A stretch of DNA of 64,000 nt from CALFMR01 sp035550595 (GCA_035550595.1 DASZOV010000149.1:6854-70853), one strand, 5' to 3'. Positions 8,305-17,697 are shown, counted from the stretch's first letter. The notes: a model not told the origin generated them from the sequence alone. Numbers and translations: made by a program.

Positions 8305-11142
8305 TTACTGCGCCGACCGTTCGCGTTCGCTGCCCGCGTGCGCCATCGGACTCGACTCGCCGCGCTGCTCGAACGCGCGCGTGATGAGCCGTTCCTGATT
8401 GCGCGCGTGGCGCGCCGCCGATCCTTCCGCCGGACTCGAGCTGCGCGGCCGCGCGAGCACGGCCAGCCGACGCGTGCCGACGAGGCCTTCGAGCGCGGGC
8501 CGCACGAAGTCCCACGCGCCCATGTTCTCCGGCTCCTCCTGCACCCACAGCACTTCCTCGAGGTGCGGGTACCGGTCGAGCGTGGTCACCATCTCGTTGA
8601 TCGGCAGCGGATAGAGCTGCTCGACGCGACACACGGCCACCGCGCGCGCGTCGGCACGCTTGGGGCTGGTCAGCAGATCGATGGCGACCTTGCCCGTGCA
8701 GAACACGAGCCGTCGAATCTCGTTCGCTCTCCCCTTGGCCTCCTCGTCGTCAATCACCGTCATCCATCGGCCTTCGGCCAGCTCGCGCGGCGACGAGGCG
8801 ACGGCGGGATGACGCAGCAGACCTTTTGGCGTGAGGACGATGAGCGGGAGGGGATCTTTGATGAGAAGGGCGGCCTGCCGGCGCAGCACGTGGAAGTACT
8901 GGGCGGCGGTCGTACAGTTGACGACCCGCATGTTGATGTCGGCCGCCAGTTGCAGAAAGCGCTCAGGCCGCGCGCTCGCGTGGTCCGGACCCTGTCCTTC
9001 GTAGGCGTGCGGCAGGAGCATCACGAGCGACGGTTCCTGGCCCCATTTCGCGCGCGCCGACAGCACGAACTCGTCGAGCATGGGCTGCGCGCCGTTGACG
9101 AAGTCGCCGTACTGCGCTTCCCAGATGACGAGACGATCGGGCGCCTGGATGTCGTAGCCGTACTCGAACCCGACGGCCGCGTTCTCGCTGAGCGGACTGT
9201 TACGGATCTCGAACGACGCGCGCGCCTGCCGCAGCGCCTCGAGCGGCGCGAACCGCGCGCCGGTGTTCGCGTCGAAGAGCACGGCGTGGCGATGGCTGAA
9301 CGTGCCGCGCTCGACGTCTTCACCCGTCAGCCGAATAGGCGTCCCGTCCTCGAGCACGGACGCGAGCGCGAGCTCCTCGGCCGCGGCCCAGTCGATCGTC
9401 CGCTCGGTTGGCGCGTCGAACGCCTGCCGCCGGCGTTCGCGCGACCGCTCGAGCTTGCGGTTGACGGTGAAGCCCTCCGGCACGACGAGCAGCGCGTCGT
9501 TCAACGCGCGCAGGCGATCGATCGGGACAGCCGTGCGCGTCTGTGCGGCCGTACCCGGCGCGGCGACTTCAGGCGGCGCCTCCACCAGGTTCTTCTCCGG
9601 ATCGAGCGCGTCGTAGGTCGCCTGCAGCGCGTCCATCCGCTGATTGGAGAGCGTCTGTGCGTACCCGGATTCGATGACGCCGCGCGATTCGAGCGTGCGC
9701 GCCCACATCTCGCGCACGGTCGGCTGCTCGGCAATCTTGCGGTACATGGCCGGCTGCGTGAACGCGGGCTCGTCGCCTTCGTTGTGGCCGTAACGCCGGT
9801 AACCGACGAGATCGATGAGCACATCGCGATGGAAGCGTGCTCGGTAACCGAAGGCGAGCCGCACGGCCGCGACGCACGCCTCGGGATCGTCCGCGTTCAC
9901 GTGCACGATCGGAATCTTGTAGCCGCGCGCGAGGCCGCTCGCGTAGAGCGTGCTGAACGAATCGTGCGGATCGGTCGTGAAACCAATCTGATTGTTCGCG
10001 ATGATGTGAACCGTGCCGCCCGTCGTGTAGCCGGCCAGCCTGTGCAGATTCAGCGTCTCGGCGACGATGCCCTGTCCGGCGAACGACGCATCGCCATGAA
10101 TGAGGATGGGCAGCACGGCGTCGGGATTGAAGCGCGGCATGCCGGGCGCGCTCGCGTCGGTGCCCGCCGCGCGCGCCATGCCCTCGAGCACGGGATCGAT
10201 CGCCTCGAGATGGCTCGGGTTGGGCGGCATCGACACGACGAACTCGACGCGCTCGCCGCCGCCAATCGCGCGCGACGCACCCAGGTGATATTTGACGTCG
10301 CCGCTCCACTGCACGCCCTCGAGCGCGAGTCCATTGCGAACCGGATCCTTGAACTCGGCGAGGATCTGCGCGTACGGCTTGCCGATGACGTGCGCCATCA
10401 CGTTCAGCCGGCCGCGATGCGCCATGCCGATGAACGCCTGCCGCATACCCGCTTCGGCGGCCTCGGCGATGACCTCGTCGAGGACGGGCACGAGCATGTC
10501 GAGGCCTTCGATCGAAAACCGCGTCTTGCCGGGGAACGTGCGGTGGAGGAAGCGCTCGAACACCTCGACGTCGGTCAGCCGGTCGAGCAGCGCAATGGGA
10601 TCGATCGGATCGGCCGGCGCGCGGTAGCGGCCGCGCTCGACGGCTTCGCGCAGCCAGTGCCGTTCGTCGGGCACGAAAATGTGCGCAAAATCGTACCCCG
10701 TCGTCGAGCAGTAGATCGCCTTCAACCGCTCGATGACGTCCCACATCGTCTCGGCGCCTTCGGCGACCGGACCGGCGATGATCGACGCCGGCAGCGAGCG
10801 AAGGTCGGCTTCGGTGACGCCGTGCGACTCGGGCAAGAGCGCGTGATCGCCGAGCGGACGGCTGCCGAGTGGATCGATATGAGCGGCGAGATGGCCGTAA
10901 CGCCGAATGGCCTGCGCCAAATCGCGCGCACCGACGACGATGTTCGGGTTGAGCGCGGCCGGCATGTCCGTGACGACGTCGCCCGACGTGGGCGGCGGCG
11001 CGGGCCGGCGGGGCGGGGGCGAGACACGAAACAGCGCCCGCGTGTCCGGGTCCACTGATAAAGGATCAGCGAGGAACTTGTCGTACAGCTCCTCGGCGTA
11101 CCCCGCGTTCACACCCTGAAAGTCGCGCCAATCCAAGGACAT
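8305..11142 (-). CDS. sucA: 2-oxoglutarate dehydrogenase E1 component
   Basis: A 945-residue thiamine-diphosphate-dependent E1 that decarboxylates 2-oxoglutarate. The N-terminal SLDWRDFQGVNAGYAEELY is the 2-oxoglutarate dehydrogenase N-domain. GMAHRGRLNV, GDASFAGQGIVAETLNL and IIANNQIGFTTDP form the cofactor site, and the C-terminal half carries FEYGYDIQAPDRLVIWEAQ, HAYEGQGPDHASARPERFL and WVQEEPENMGAWDF. Length is normal for SucA. The ATG at 11142 is taken as start; an ATG at 11151 (MIRMSLDW) is equally possible. It begins 53 bases after fumC and precedes sucB, so fumC-sucA-sucB is a plausible TCA operon. Confidence 0.96.
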   Translation of the reverse strand: MSLDWRDFQGVNAGYAEELYDKFLADPLSVDPDTRALFRVSPPPRRPAPPPTSGDVVTDMPAALNPNIVVGARDLAQAIRRYGHLAAHIDPLGSRPLGDHALLPESHGVTEADLRSLPASIIAGPVAEGAETMWDVIERLKAIYCSTTGYDFAHIFVPDERHWLREAVERGRYRAPADPIDPIALLDRLTDVEVFERFLHRTFPGKTRFSIEGLDMLVPVLDEVIAEAAEAGMRQAFIGMAHRGRLNVMAHVIGKPYAQILAEFKDPVRNGLALEGVQWSGDVKYHLGASRAIGGGERVEFVVSMPPNPSHLEAIDPVLEGMARAAGTDASAPGMPRFNPDAVLPILIHGDASFAGQGIVAETLNLHRLAGYTTGGTVHIIANNQIGFTTDPHDSFSTLYASGLARGYKIPIVHVNADDPEACVAAVRLAFGYRARFHRDVLIDLVGYRRYGHNEGDEPAFTQPAMYRKIAEQPTVREMWARTLESRGVIESGYAQTLSNQRMDALQATYDALDPEKNLVEAPPEVAAPGTAAQTRTAVPIDRLRALNDALLVVPEGFTVNRKLERSRERRRQAFDAPTERTIDWAAAEELALASVLEDGTPIRLTGEDVERGTFSHRHAVLFDANTGARFAPLEALRQARASFEIRNSPLSENAAVGFEYGYDIQAPDRLVIWEAQYGDFVNGAQPMLDEFVLSARAKWGQEPSLVMLLPHAYEGQGPDHASARPERFLQLAADINMRVVNCTTAAQYFHVLRRQAALLIKDPLPLIVLTPKGLLRHPAVASSPRELAEGRWMTVIDDEEAKGRANEIRRLVFCTGKVAIDLLTSPKRADARAVAVCRVEQLYPLPINEMVTTLDRYPHLEEVLWVQEEPENMGAWDFVRPALEGLVGTRRLAVLARPRSSSPAEGSAARHARNQERLITRAFEQRGESSPMAHAGSERERSAQ

Positions 11143-11195
11143 ACGGATCATCTCGGCGCCAGTCGCGCCAGACTTTGATGATATCAGCGACGCGC

Positions 11196-12602
11196 CTAGG
11201 CGCCCGGCTCGGTCATGCGCTTCGGGTCGACCCACGCGTCGAAGTCGGCCGCGCTCACGAGCCCGAGCGCCACGGCCGCTTCCTTCAGCGTCGTGCCGTC
11301 CTTGTGCGCCTTCTTGGCGATCTTCGCGGCGTTGTCGTAGCCGATGTGCGGGTTGAGCGCGGTGACGAGCATCAGGCTCCGCCGCAGGTTCTCCTCGATG
11401 CGCGCGCGATTCGGTTCGATGCCGCTCGCGCAGAAGCGCGTGAAGTTCGTGCACGCGTCGCCGAGGAGCCGGATGCTCTGCAGGACGTTGTGGATGATGA
11501 GCGGCTTGAAGACGTTCAGCTCGAAGTTGCCCGACGCGCCACCGATGCCGACCGCCACGTCGTTCCCCATCACCTGCGCCGCGACCATCGTCATCGCTTC
11601 CGACTGCGTGGGATTGACCTTGCCCGGCATGATCGAGCTGCCCGGCTCGTTCTCGGGGATCGTGATCTCGCCAAGGCCCGAGCGCGGGCCCGAGGCGAGC
11701 CAGCGGACGTCGTTCGCGATCTTCATCAGCGCGGCCGCGAGCGTCTTGAGCGCGCCGTGCAGCGCGACGAGCGCCTCGTGCCCGGCGAGCGCCGCGAACT
11801 TGTTCGGCGCGGTCCGGAACGGCAGCGCCGTGAGCGCCGCGATGTGCTTCGCGCTGCGCTCGGCGTACTCGGGATGCGTGTTGAGCCCGGTGCCGACGGC
11901 CGTTCCACCGAGCGCGAGTTCGTAGACCGCGGGCAGCGCCGACTCGACCGCTGCGGTCGCAACGCGTAGTTGCCCCACCCAGCCAGAGATTTCCTGTCCG
12001 AGCGTCACCGGCGTCGCATCCTGCAGGTGCGTGCGGCCAATCTTGACGACGTCGGCGAACGCCGTCGCCTTGTCCTGGAGCGTGCTCGCGAGCTGGTCGA
12101 CGGCCGGCAGCAGGAGATGGACGACTTCCTCGGCGGCGGCGATGTGCATCGCCGTGGGGAACGTGTCGTTCGACGACTGGCCGCGGTTGACGTGGTCGTT
12201 CGGATGGATCGGCTTCTTCGATCCCATCACGCCGCCGGCCATCTCGATCGCGCGATTCGAGATGACTTCGTTCGCGTTCATGTTCGTCTGCGTGCCGCTG
12301 CCGGTCTGCCAGACGAAGAGTGGAAAATGATCGTCGAGCTTGCCATCGATGACTTCGTCAGCCGCGCGGACGATCAGATCCACGTGGTCCTTGGGCAGCG
12401 TGCCGAGATCGCCGTTGGTGAGCGCCGCTGCTTTCTTGAGGATGCCGAGCGCGCGGATGAGCGGACGCGGAAAATGCTCACGGCCGATATTGAAATGGTG
12501 GAGGGATCGTTCCGTCTGGGCGCCCCAGTACCGGTCCGCCGGCACCGCAATCGCCCCCATGCTGTCGGTTTCCTGTCGCGTCTTCCTCGGCGTCTCGGTC
12601 AC
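11196..12602 (-). CDS. fumC: Fumarate hydratase class II
   Basis: A 468-residue class II (iron-independent) fumarase that interconverts fumarate and malate. Family segments include the N-terminal ETDSMGAIAVPADRYWGAQT, FPLFVWQTGSGTQTNMNAN, IHPNDHVNRGQSSNDTFPT and the superfamily signature GSSIMPGKVNPTQ with the catalytic serine loop. The GTG at 12602 gives a protein of usual length; the frame stays open to 12641. It is the first gene of the fumC-sucA-sucB block. The TAG stop lies in a 12-bp palindrome (11192-11203). Confidence 0.96.
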   Translation of the reverse strand: MTETPRKTRQETDSMGAIAVPADRYWGAQTERSLHHFNIGREHFPRPLIRALGILKKAAALTNGDLGTLPKDHVDLIVRAADEVIDGKLDDHFPLFVWQTGSGTQTNMNANEVISNRAIEMAGGVMGSKKPIHPNDHVNRGQSSNDTFPTAMHIAAAEEVVHLLLPAVDQLASTLQDKATAFADVVKIGRTHLQDATPVTLGQEISGWVGQLRVATAAVESALPAVYELALGGTAVGTGLNTHPEYAERSAKHIAALTALPFRTAPNKFAALAGHEALVALHGALKTLAAALMKIANDVRWLASGPRSGLGEITIPENEPGSSIMPGKVNPTQSEAMTMVAAQVMGNDVAVGIGGASGNFELNVFKPLIIHNVLQSIRLLGDACTNFTRFCASGIEPNRARIEENLRRSLMLVTALNPHIGYDNAAKIAKKAHKDGTTLKEAAVALGLVSAADFDAWVDPKRMTEPGA

Positions 12603-12688
12603 GTCACGCACTCCCGCTCGGCCGGTCCCGATGCCTTGCACCGGATCCTGGGCCGCCCTACATTAGAACAAACATCCTGCCCGTCCGC

Positions 12689-13291
12689 ATGGCCGCACTC
12701 GATCGCCTCCGGGCTTTCCGCCGCAACGCCTGGCACGTCCGCGACGCGCTGGCGCTCTTCGACGCCGCCGCCGGTCCGCTGCACGTCGACGACGGCTATC
12801 TGCAGGACCAGGCGGCGGTCGATCGCTACAAGCGGCTCGCGATCCCCGTTCGGCGCGCGCTGAATCCCGCGGACCGCGCGTCGTTCGCGCTCGCGGTCGA
12901 GGCGCTTCGCGAGTGCGGGCGCGGCGCGGCCGACGCGTCACGTCCCGCGCGGGCGGATTGGGATCGCCTGCAGACGGACCTCGACGCCGCCATCTCGCTC
13001 GGCGCACAAAAAGTCACGCGGCGCGCGCTCCTGACCGACTGGCTGGAGGCCGCGGCGTTCTACGACAAGCTCGATCGCGACCGGTCGTACGATCGGCTCG
13101 TCGATCGCTGGGGCAAGGCCGCCGAGAGCCTGGCGGTCGATCTCGCGCGCGAGACCGCCGCGATCGTGCTGCGGCTCGACGAAGTCGCCGCCGAGGAGCT
13201 CGAAGAGCCGGTCGTGCTTCCACCGCCAGAACCGACGCCGCCTCCGCCGCCCGAACGAAAGATCTGGTGGTGGCGGCGAGCCCGGCGCTGA
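12689..13291 (+). CDS. Hypothetical protein with proline-rich, Trp/Arg C-terminus
   Basis: A 200-residue protein that is not recognised. Residues 1-165 are predicted mostly helical, with repeated Asp/Arg-rich stretches (DDGYLQDQAAVDRYKRL, DWLEAAAFYDKLDRDRSYD). The tail changes to EEPVVLPPPEPTPPPPP and ends ERKIWWWRRARR, a proline spacer with a cationic aromatic end that could touch membrane or nucleic acid. There is no signal peptide or clear transmembrane segment. Its start is 86 bases from fumC and divergent from it. Codon use matches its neighbours. No function is assigned. Confidence 0.6.
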   Translation: MAALDRLRAFRRNAWHVRDALALFDAAAGPLHVDDGYLQDQAAVDRYKRLAIPVRRALNPADRASFALAVEALRECGRGAADASRPARADWDRLQTDLDAAISLGAQKVTRRALLTDWLEAAAFYDKLDRDRSYDRLVDRWGKAAESLAVDLARETAAIVLRLDEVAAEELEEPVVLPPPEPTPPPPPERKIWWWRRARR

Positions 13292-13418
13292 GCGTGATGC
13301 CACCGCTGGCCTTCACGCCACGCGGCGGATATGCTGCCACTCGCCGGCGCCCGTCCTGACCGACGAGGGCCGGTTGGAATCGGCCGAAGGCCTGAGACCC
13401 CAAACAACGGAGTGCGGG

Positions 13419-14045
13419 ATGGGAAAGTATCTGACCGAGTTCGTCGGCACGTTCTTCTTGGTCCTGACGGTCGGCTGCACGGGCGTCGCGGCCGGCCCCG
13501 GCGTGATCGCGCCGATCGCGATCGGCTCGGTGCTGATGGTGATGATCTACGCGGGCGGCCACGTGTCGGGCGGCCACTACAACCCGGCGGTCACGCTCGG
13601 CGCGTTTCTGCGCGGTGCGTGTCCAGCCGCTGACGTCGCGCCCTACATGGCGTCGCAGATCGTCGGCGCGCTCGCGGCGGCGGTCGTCACGCTCTACCTG
13701 CGCGACGCGGGCGCCGCGTCCGTGCTGCAGCCGGCGATCGGCCCGGCGTTCGTCGCCGAGTTGCTCTTCACCTTCGCGCTCGTGTTCGTCGTGCTGAACA
13801 CGGCCACGACGAAGAAGACCGCGGGCAATTCGTACTTCGGTCTCGCGATTGGCTTCACCGTGCTCGTGGGCGCGTTCGCGGTCGGCGACATCTCGGGCGG
13901 CGCGTTCAATCCGGCCGTGGCCATCGGCGCCTCGGCGATGGGCCTGCTGCCCTGGCCGTTGATCTGGATGTATCTCGGCGCCGAGCTCGTCGGCGGCGCG
14001 CTCGCGGCCGTCGTCTTCAAAGCCATGAACGGCGCGGAGGCGTGA
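13419..14045 (+). CDS. Aquaporin (MIP family)
   Basis: A 208-residue six-helix channel. Both NPA boxes are intact, in GGHYNPAVTLGA and GGAFNPAVAIGA, and the N-terminus MGKYLTEFVGTFFLVLTVG is typical. It is likelier to be a water channel of AqpZ type than a glycerol facilitator, because the second box is NPAVA without the Asp of GlpF-type NPARD; that choice is inference. The ATG at 13419 has CGGAG seven bases upstream. The gene stands alone, followed by two strong inverted repeats. Confidence 0.92.
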   Translation: MGKYLTEFVGTFFLVLTVGCTGVAAGPGVIAPIAIGSVLMVMIYAGGHVSGGHYNPAVTLGAFLRGACPAADVAPYMASQIVGALAAAVVTLYLRDAGAASVLQPAIGPAFVAELLFTFALVFVVLNTATTKKTAGNSYFGLAIGFTVLVGAFAVGDISGGAFNPAVAIGASAMGLLPWPLIWMYLGAELVGGALAAVVFKAMNGAEA

Positions 14046-14073
14046 CGCGCGGGCCGCAGCGCGGCCGCGTTCA

Positions 14074-14113
14074 ACACGATTGTCGAGGCGAACGTATGTC
14101 TCGACAATCGTGT
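14074..14113. terminator. 14-bp perfect inverted repeat downstream of the aquaporin
   Basis: Arms ACACGATTGTCGAG (14074-14087) and CTCGACAATCGTGT (14100-14113) enclose 12 bases. It begins 28 bases after the aquaporin stop. No T-run follows, so either a factor-assisted terminator or a protein-binding site is possible. Confidence 0.6.
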
Positions 14114-14148
14114 CGCGCACGCCGCGGCCGGCCGCCAGCGCGGAAGAA

Positions 14149-14180
14149 GCGTTTCGCCCCGGAATTCCGGGGCGAAACGC
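14149..14180. repeat. 32-bp perfect palindrome
   Basis: Arms of 16 bp meet at AATT; the left arm reads GCGTTTCGCCCCGGAA. It lies between the first inverted repeat and the ATP-grasp gene at 14241. It could be a dimer operator for the downstream operon or a bidirectional transcript-end hairpin; there is no A/T tract beside it. No similar copy was seen elsewhere in the window. Confidence 0.7.
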
Positions 14181-14240
14181 GCCGGGCGGCGATCGTGATC
14201 GGGACGCGTCACTGGTCCGTCGTTTGCAGTCTCACCCGCC

Positions 14241-15704
14241 GTGCCAGAGACGGCGTTTTCCACCGCGTCGGGGCTGTTCGCGCAGTACGCGCTCGGGCCG
14301 GCCTATGACGAGATGTTCGGCCGGTCGGGCGACCCGCACCCGCACTGCCGTGCGCTCTGCGAGGACCTGACGGGATTCTCGGCAGCCGAGTTGCGCCGGC
14401 ACCAGGCCGAGGCCGATCGCGCGTTCCTCACGCAGGGCATCACGTTCACGGTGTACGGCGACGAGCAGGGCACCGAGCGCATCTTTCCGTACGATCTGCT
14501 GCCCCGCATCATCTCCGCGGCCGAGTGGCAGGTGCTCGAACGCGGGTTGACCCAGCGGCTCACGGCGATCAACCTGTTCCTGAAAGACGTCTATCACGAG
14601 GGCCGGATTCTGGCCGAGGGCGTCGTGCCGCGCGACCTCGTGCAGAGCTGCCGGCATTTCCGCCGCGAGATGCGCGGCGTCCACGTCCACCGCGACATCT
14701 ACGTGTCGATTGCCGGCACCGACCTCGTCCGCCTCGAGGACGGACGGTTCGTCGTGCTCGAGGACAACCTCCGCGTGCCGAGCGGCGTCTCCTACATGCT
14801 GGCGAACCGCGAGGTGATGCGGCGCGTGTTCCCCGGACTGTTCGAACGCTACACGGTGAGCCCGATCGCGCACTACGGCCAGGCGCTCCTGGCCACGCTG
14901 CAGGCCCTCGCGCCACCGGCGCGCCCCACGCCGACCTTCGTCGTGCTGACGCCAGGCGTGGGCAACTCGGCCTACTTCGAACACGCGTTCCTCGCCCGCG
15001 AGATGGGCGTGCCGCTCGTCGAGGGCCGCGACCTGCTGGTCCACGACAACATCGTCTACATGCGCACGACCGCCGGACTGCGCCGCGTGGACGTGATCTA
15101 TCGGCGCGTGGACGACGACTTCCTCGATCCGCTGGCCTTTCGCCCCGATTCGCACCTCGGCGTCGCGGGGCTGCTCAACGCCTATCGCGCCGGGAACGTG
15201 TCGCTGGCCAACGCGATCGGAACCGGTCTGGCCGACGACAAGGCGGTCTACGCCTATCTGCCGGCGATCATCCGGTTCTATCTGTCCGAGGACCCCATCC
15301 TCGCCAACGTCGACACGTACCTCCTGTCGCGGCCGTCCGATCGGCGATACGTGCTCGATCACCTGGAATCGCTCGTCGTCAAGGCCGTCGGCGAGTCGGG
15401 CGGGTACGGCATGCTCATCGGTCCGCACAGCACGGCGGCCGAGCGCGATCTGTTCCGCCGGAAGATCGAGGCCGCCCCGCGAAGCTACATCGCGCAGCCG
15501 GTCCTCGCGCTGTCGCAGGCGCCCTGCTTCGTCGACGATCGCATCGAGCCGCGCCACGTCGACCTGCGCCCCTACGTGCTCTACGGCGCGAACGTGACGA
15601 TCGTGCCCGGCGGTCTGACGCGCGTCGCGCTCCGCAAGGGATCGCTCGTCGTCAACTCGTCGCAGGGCGGCGGCAGCAAGGACACCTGGGTCCTGAAGGA
15701 ATAG
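14241..15704 (+). CDS. Circularly permuted ATP-grasp protein (COG2308 type)
   Basis: A 487-residue member of the circularly permuted ATP-grasp group, predicted to form amide or peptide bonds. Typical segments are the N-terminal YDEMFGRSGDPHPHCRAL, ITFTVYGDEQGTERIFPYD, NLFLKDVYHEGRILAEG, VRLEDGRFVVLEDNLRVPSG and the C-terminal GGLTRVALRKGSLVVNSSQG with SKDTWVLKE. The start is GTG. It is followed after 2 bases by the alpha-E gene and then by a transglutaminase, the conserved trio predicted to make and process a peptide-like product (amidoligase systems described by comparative genomics). No proteasome-like Anbu gene, sometimes linked to this trio, follows here. Confidence 0.9.
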   Translation: MPETAFSTASGLFAQYALGPAYDEMFGRSGDPHPHCRALCEDLTGFSAAELRRHQAEADRAFLTQGITFTVYGDEQGTERIFPYDLLPRIISAAEWQVLERGLTQRLTAINLFLKDVYHEGRILAEGVVPRDLVQSCRHFRREMRGVHVHRDIYVSIAGTDLVRLEDGRFVVLEDNLRVPSGVSYMLANREVMRRVFPGLFERYTVSPIAHYGQALLATLQALAPPARPTPTFVVLTPGVGNSAYFEHAFLAREMGVPLVEGRDLLVHDNIVYMRTTAGLRRVDVIYRRVDDDFLDPLAFRPDSHLGVAGLLNAYRAGNVSLANAIGTGLADDKAVYAYLPAIIRFYLSEDPILANVDTYLLSRPSDRRYVLDHLESLVVKAVGESGGYGMLIGPHSTAAERDLFRRKIEAAPRSYIAQPVLALSQAPCFVDDRIEPRHVDLRPYVLYGANVTIVPGGLTRVALRKGSLVVNSSQGGGSKDTWVLKE

Positions 15705-15706
15705 CC

Positions 15707-16654
15707 GTGCTGCTGTCGCGTGTCGCCGACGCCTTGTATTGGATCGGCCGCTACCTCGAGCGCGCCGAGCACATCGTGCGCGTGGTGGACGTGCGGCTGG
15801 ACCTCGGGATCGACCGCCGGCTCGGATCGGATCGCTGGAACTTCGACCGCCTGCGCGCGAGCCTGCAGGTGCCCTCGGGCGAGGGCCCCGATGGCCCGGC
15901 GGCGCTCGTCGAGGCGTTCGTCTTCGACGTGACGAACCGCAACTCGGTCGCGTCCTGCATCACGCAGGCGCGCGAGAACGCCCGGCAGGTCCGCGAAGAG
16001 ATCAGCTCCGACATGTGGCAGCAGGTGAACGAGCTGTTCCTGCGCGTGCGGCAGGCCTGCGCGTCGGCGCCGTCGACCCGGCCGCACTTCCTCGCGCGGC
16101 TCGTCATCGACGGCATCCATCTCTTTCAGGGCATCACCGATGCCACGATGGGGCACGGCGAGGGCTGGCGCTATCTCCAGGTCGGCCGCTTCCTCGAGCG
16201 GGCCGGCGCGACGGCGCTGCTGCTCGACGCGCACTTCCGCGACACGCCGGTGGCGCCCGGCGCGACGGGCGATCGATCGAGCAGCGTCAGCCTGCTCCGG
16301 TCGTGCGCGGCGCTCGAGGCGTACTGCCGCTGCTACACGGCGGATCTGCGGCTCGGGCGGGTCGCCGAGTTCCTGCTGCTCGACCCGGAGTTTCCGCGAT
16401 CGGTGCGATTCGCGGCCGACCGCGTCGAGACCGCACTGCAGGCGCTGGCACGCGCGACCGCGCGGCCCGCCGGTGGACAAGCCGAGCGGCTCGCCGGCCG
16501 CCTCCACGCGTCGCTCGACTACGGTCAGGTGGACGAGATCCTCGAAGACCCTCACACCTATCTCGACGGCATCGGCCGGCACTGCGCCCAGATCCACGCC
16601 GCGCTCTACCAGACCTACGTCGGATACCGCATCGAATCGGCACTGTCGGCGTGA
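15707..16654 (+). CDS. Alpha-E domain protein (COG2307 type)
   Basis: A 315-residue all-helical protein starting VLLSRVADALYWIGRYLER, the standard opening of the alpha-E family. Later segments such as DGIHLFQGITDATMGHGEGW, YLQVGRFLERAGATALL and SLRSCAALEAYCR-like helices fit. The GTG at 15707 has AAGGA six bases upstream, inside the end of the ATP-grasp gene, so translation is probably coupled. The family has no established biochemical activity but nearly always accompanies the circularly permuted ATP-grasp enzyme, so a partner or scaffold role in that reaction is inferred. Confidence 0.9.
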   Translation: MLLSRVADALYWIGRYLERAEHIVRVVDVRLDLGIDRRLGSDRWNFDRLRASLQVPSGEGPDGPAALVEAFVFDVTNRNSVASCITQARENARQVREEISSDMWQQVNELFLRVRQACASAPSTRPHFLARLVIDGIHLFQGITDATMGHGEGWRYLQVGRFLERAGATALLLDAHFRDTPVAPGATGDRSSSVSLLRSCAALEAYCRCYTADLRLGRVAEFLLLDPEFPRSVRFAADRVETALQALARATARPAGGQAERLAGRLHASLDYGQVDEILEDPHTYLDGIGRHCAQIHAALYQTYVGYRIESALSA

Positions 16655-16673
16655 CGCCGACCGAGGATCGCCC

Positions 16674-17639
16674 ATGACCTACACGGTTCGCCACGTCACG
16701 CGCTTCACCTACGAGGCGCCGATCAGCGAGAGCGTCATGGAAGTGCGCATGCAGCCGCGCAGCGACGCGACGCAGCGCTGCCTGCACTTCGGCCTGAGCA
16801 CGGCGCCGCCGACGCGCATCCTGATGTACCAGGACCACGACGGCAACATCGTCCATCACTTCGACATCCCCGGACGGCACGCGCGGCTGGCGATCACGGC
16901 CGAGGCGCTCGTCGATTGCACGCCGGCGACGCCGCTGCCGGCGACGCTCGGCGACGAGGGCTGGGCGCGGCTCGACGCGGTCGCCGCGTCGGGCGAGCTC
17001 TGGGAACTGCTCAACCCGAGCCAGTTCGCGCACGCGACGCCGCTCGTCGACGCCTTCGCCAACGAAATCGGCCTCGCCCGGCGCGGCGACCCGATCGCGA
17101 CGATGCGGTGGTTGATGAGCGAAATCCACGGACGGTTCGAATACCGCCCGCAGAGCACGCGCGTCGACTCGCCCGTCGACGACGCGCTGCGCGCCCGGCG
17201 TGGCGTGTGCCAGGACTTCGCGCACCTGTTCCTGACGCTCGCCCGGCGGCTGGGCGTGCCGTGCCGCTACGTGAGCGGCTATCTCTTCCATGACTCGGGA
17301 CTGACGGAGGAGGCGGCAAGCGCCACCCATGCCTGGACGGAGGCGTTCCTGCCCGGCCTCGGTTGGATCGGCTTCGACCCGACCAACGACGTCATCGCCG
17401 AGGACCGGCACATCCGCGTGGCGATCGGCCGCGACTACGCCGACGTGCCGCCAACGCGCGGCGTCTTCAAGGGCGTCACGACCGTGCGCGGCGAGCTCAC
17501 CGTCGGGGTCACCGTCGGATCGGCGCAGCCGGCCGTGGCCGGAGACGTCCTGCCGTTCGTGCCCTGGATGTCGCGCGAAGCGTCGGCGCCGATGGGCGCG
17601 GACGACACCGGGTCGTCCCAGTCGCAGCAGCAGCAGTAA
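16674..17639 (+). CDS. Transglutaminase-like cysteine protease family protein
   Basis: A 321-residue protein with an N-terminal beta domain (YTVRHVTRFTYEAPISESV) and a C-terminal transglutaminase core. The catalytic triad is visible: C179 in RRGVCQDFAHLF, H219 in ATHAWTEAFLPG and D235 in GFDPTND. In this genomic setting such enzymes are predicted to be amidases or peptidases acting on the ligase product rather than cross-linkers. It begins 19 bases after the alpha-E stop. The tail is low complexity (SSQSQQQQ). There is no signal peptide, so it is likely cytoplasmic. Confidence 0.92.
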   Translation: MTYTVRHVTRFTYEAPISESVMEVRMQPRSDATQRCLHFGLSTAPPTRILMYQDHDGNIVHHFDIPGRHARLAITAEALVDCTPATPLPATLGDEGWARLDAVAASGELWELLNPSQFAHATPLVDAFANEIGLARRGDPIATMRWLMSEIHGRFEYRPQSTRVDSPVDDALRARRGVCQDFAHLFLTLARRLGVPCRYVSGYLFHDSGLTEEAASATHAWTEAFLPGLGWIGFDPTNDVIAEDRHIRVAIGRDYADVPPTRGVFKGVTTVRGELTVGVTVGSAQPAVAGDVLPFVPWMSREASAPMGADDTGSSQSQQQQ

Positions 17640-17697
17640 CATCCTCCACAGAATTGTCGAACGCGCCGAGGCGATCGACATTCGTGGGAATCGGTCC

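Noticed and set aside
6772..11058. A plus-strand open frame of about 1,400 codons opposite sucB and sucA
   Set aside because: It is antisense to two clearly identified TCA enzymes. Its translation is a monotone Arg/His/Asp/Val-rich sequence typical of the complement of GC-rich genes, with no domain.
14232..15557. Long minus-strand frame opposite the ATP-grasp gene, and similar antisense frames elsewhere (for example 20330-21844, 25000-26511, 58247-60232)
   Set aside because: All are mirror images of strongly supported genes, with biased composition and no recognisable motif.
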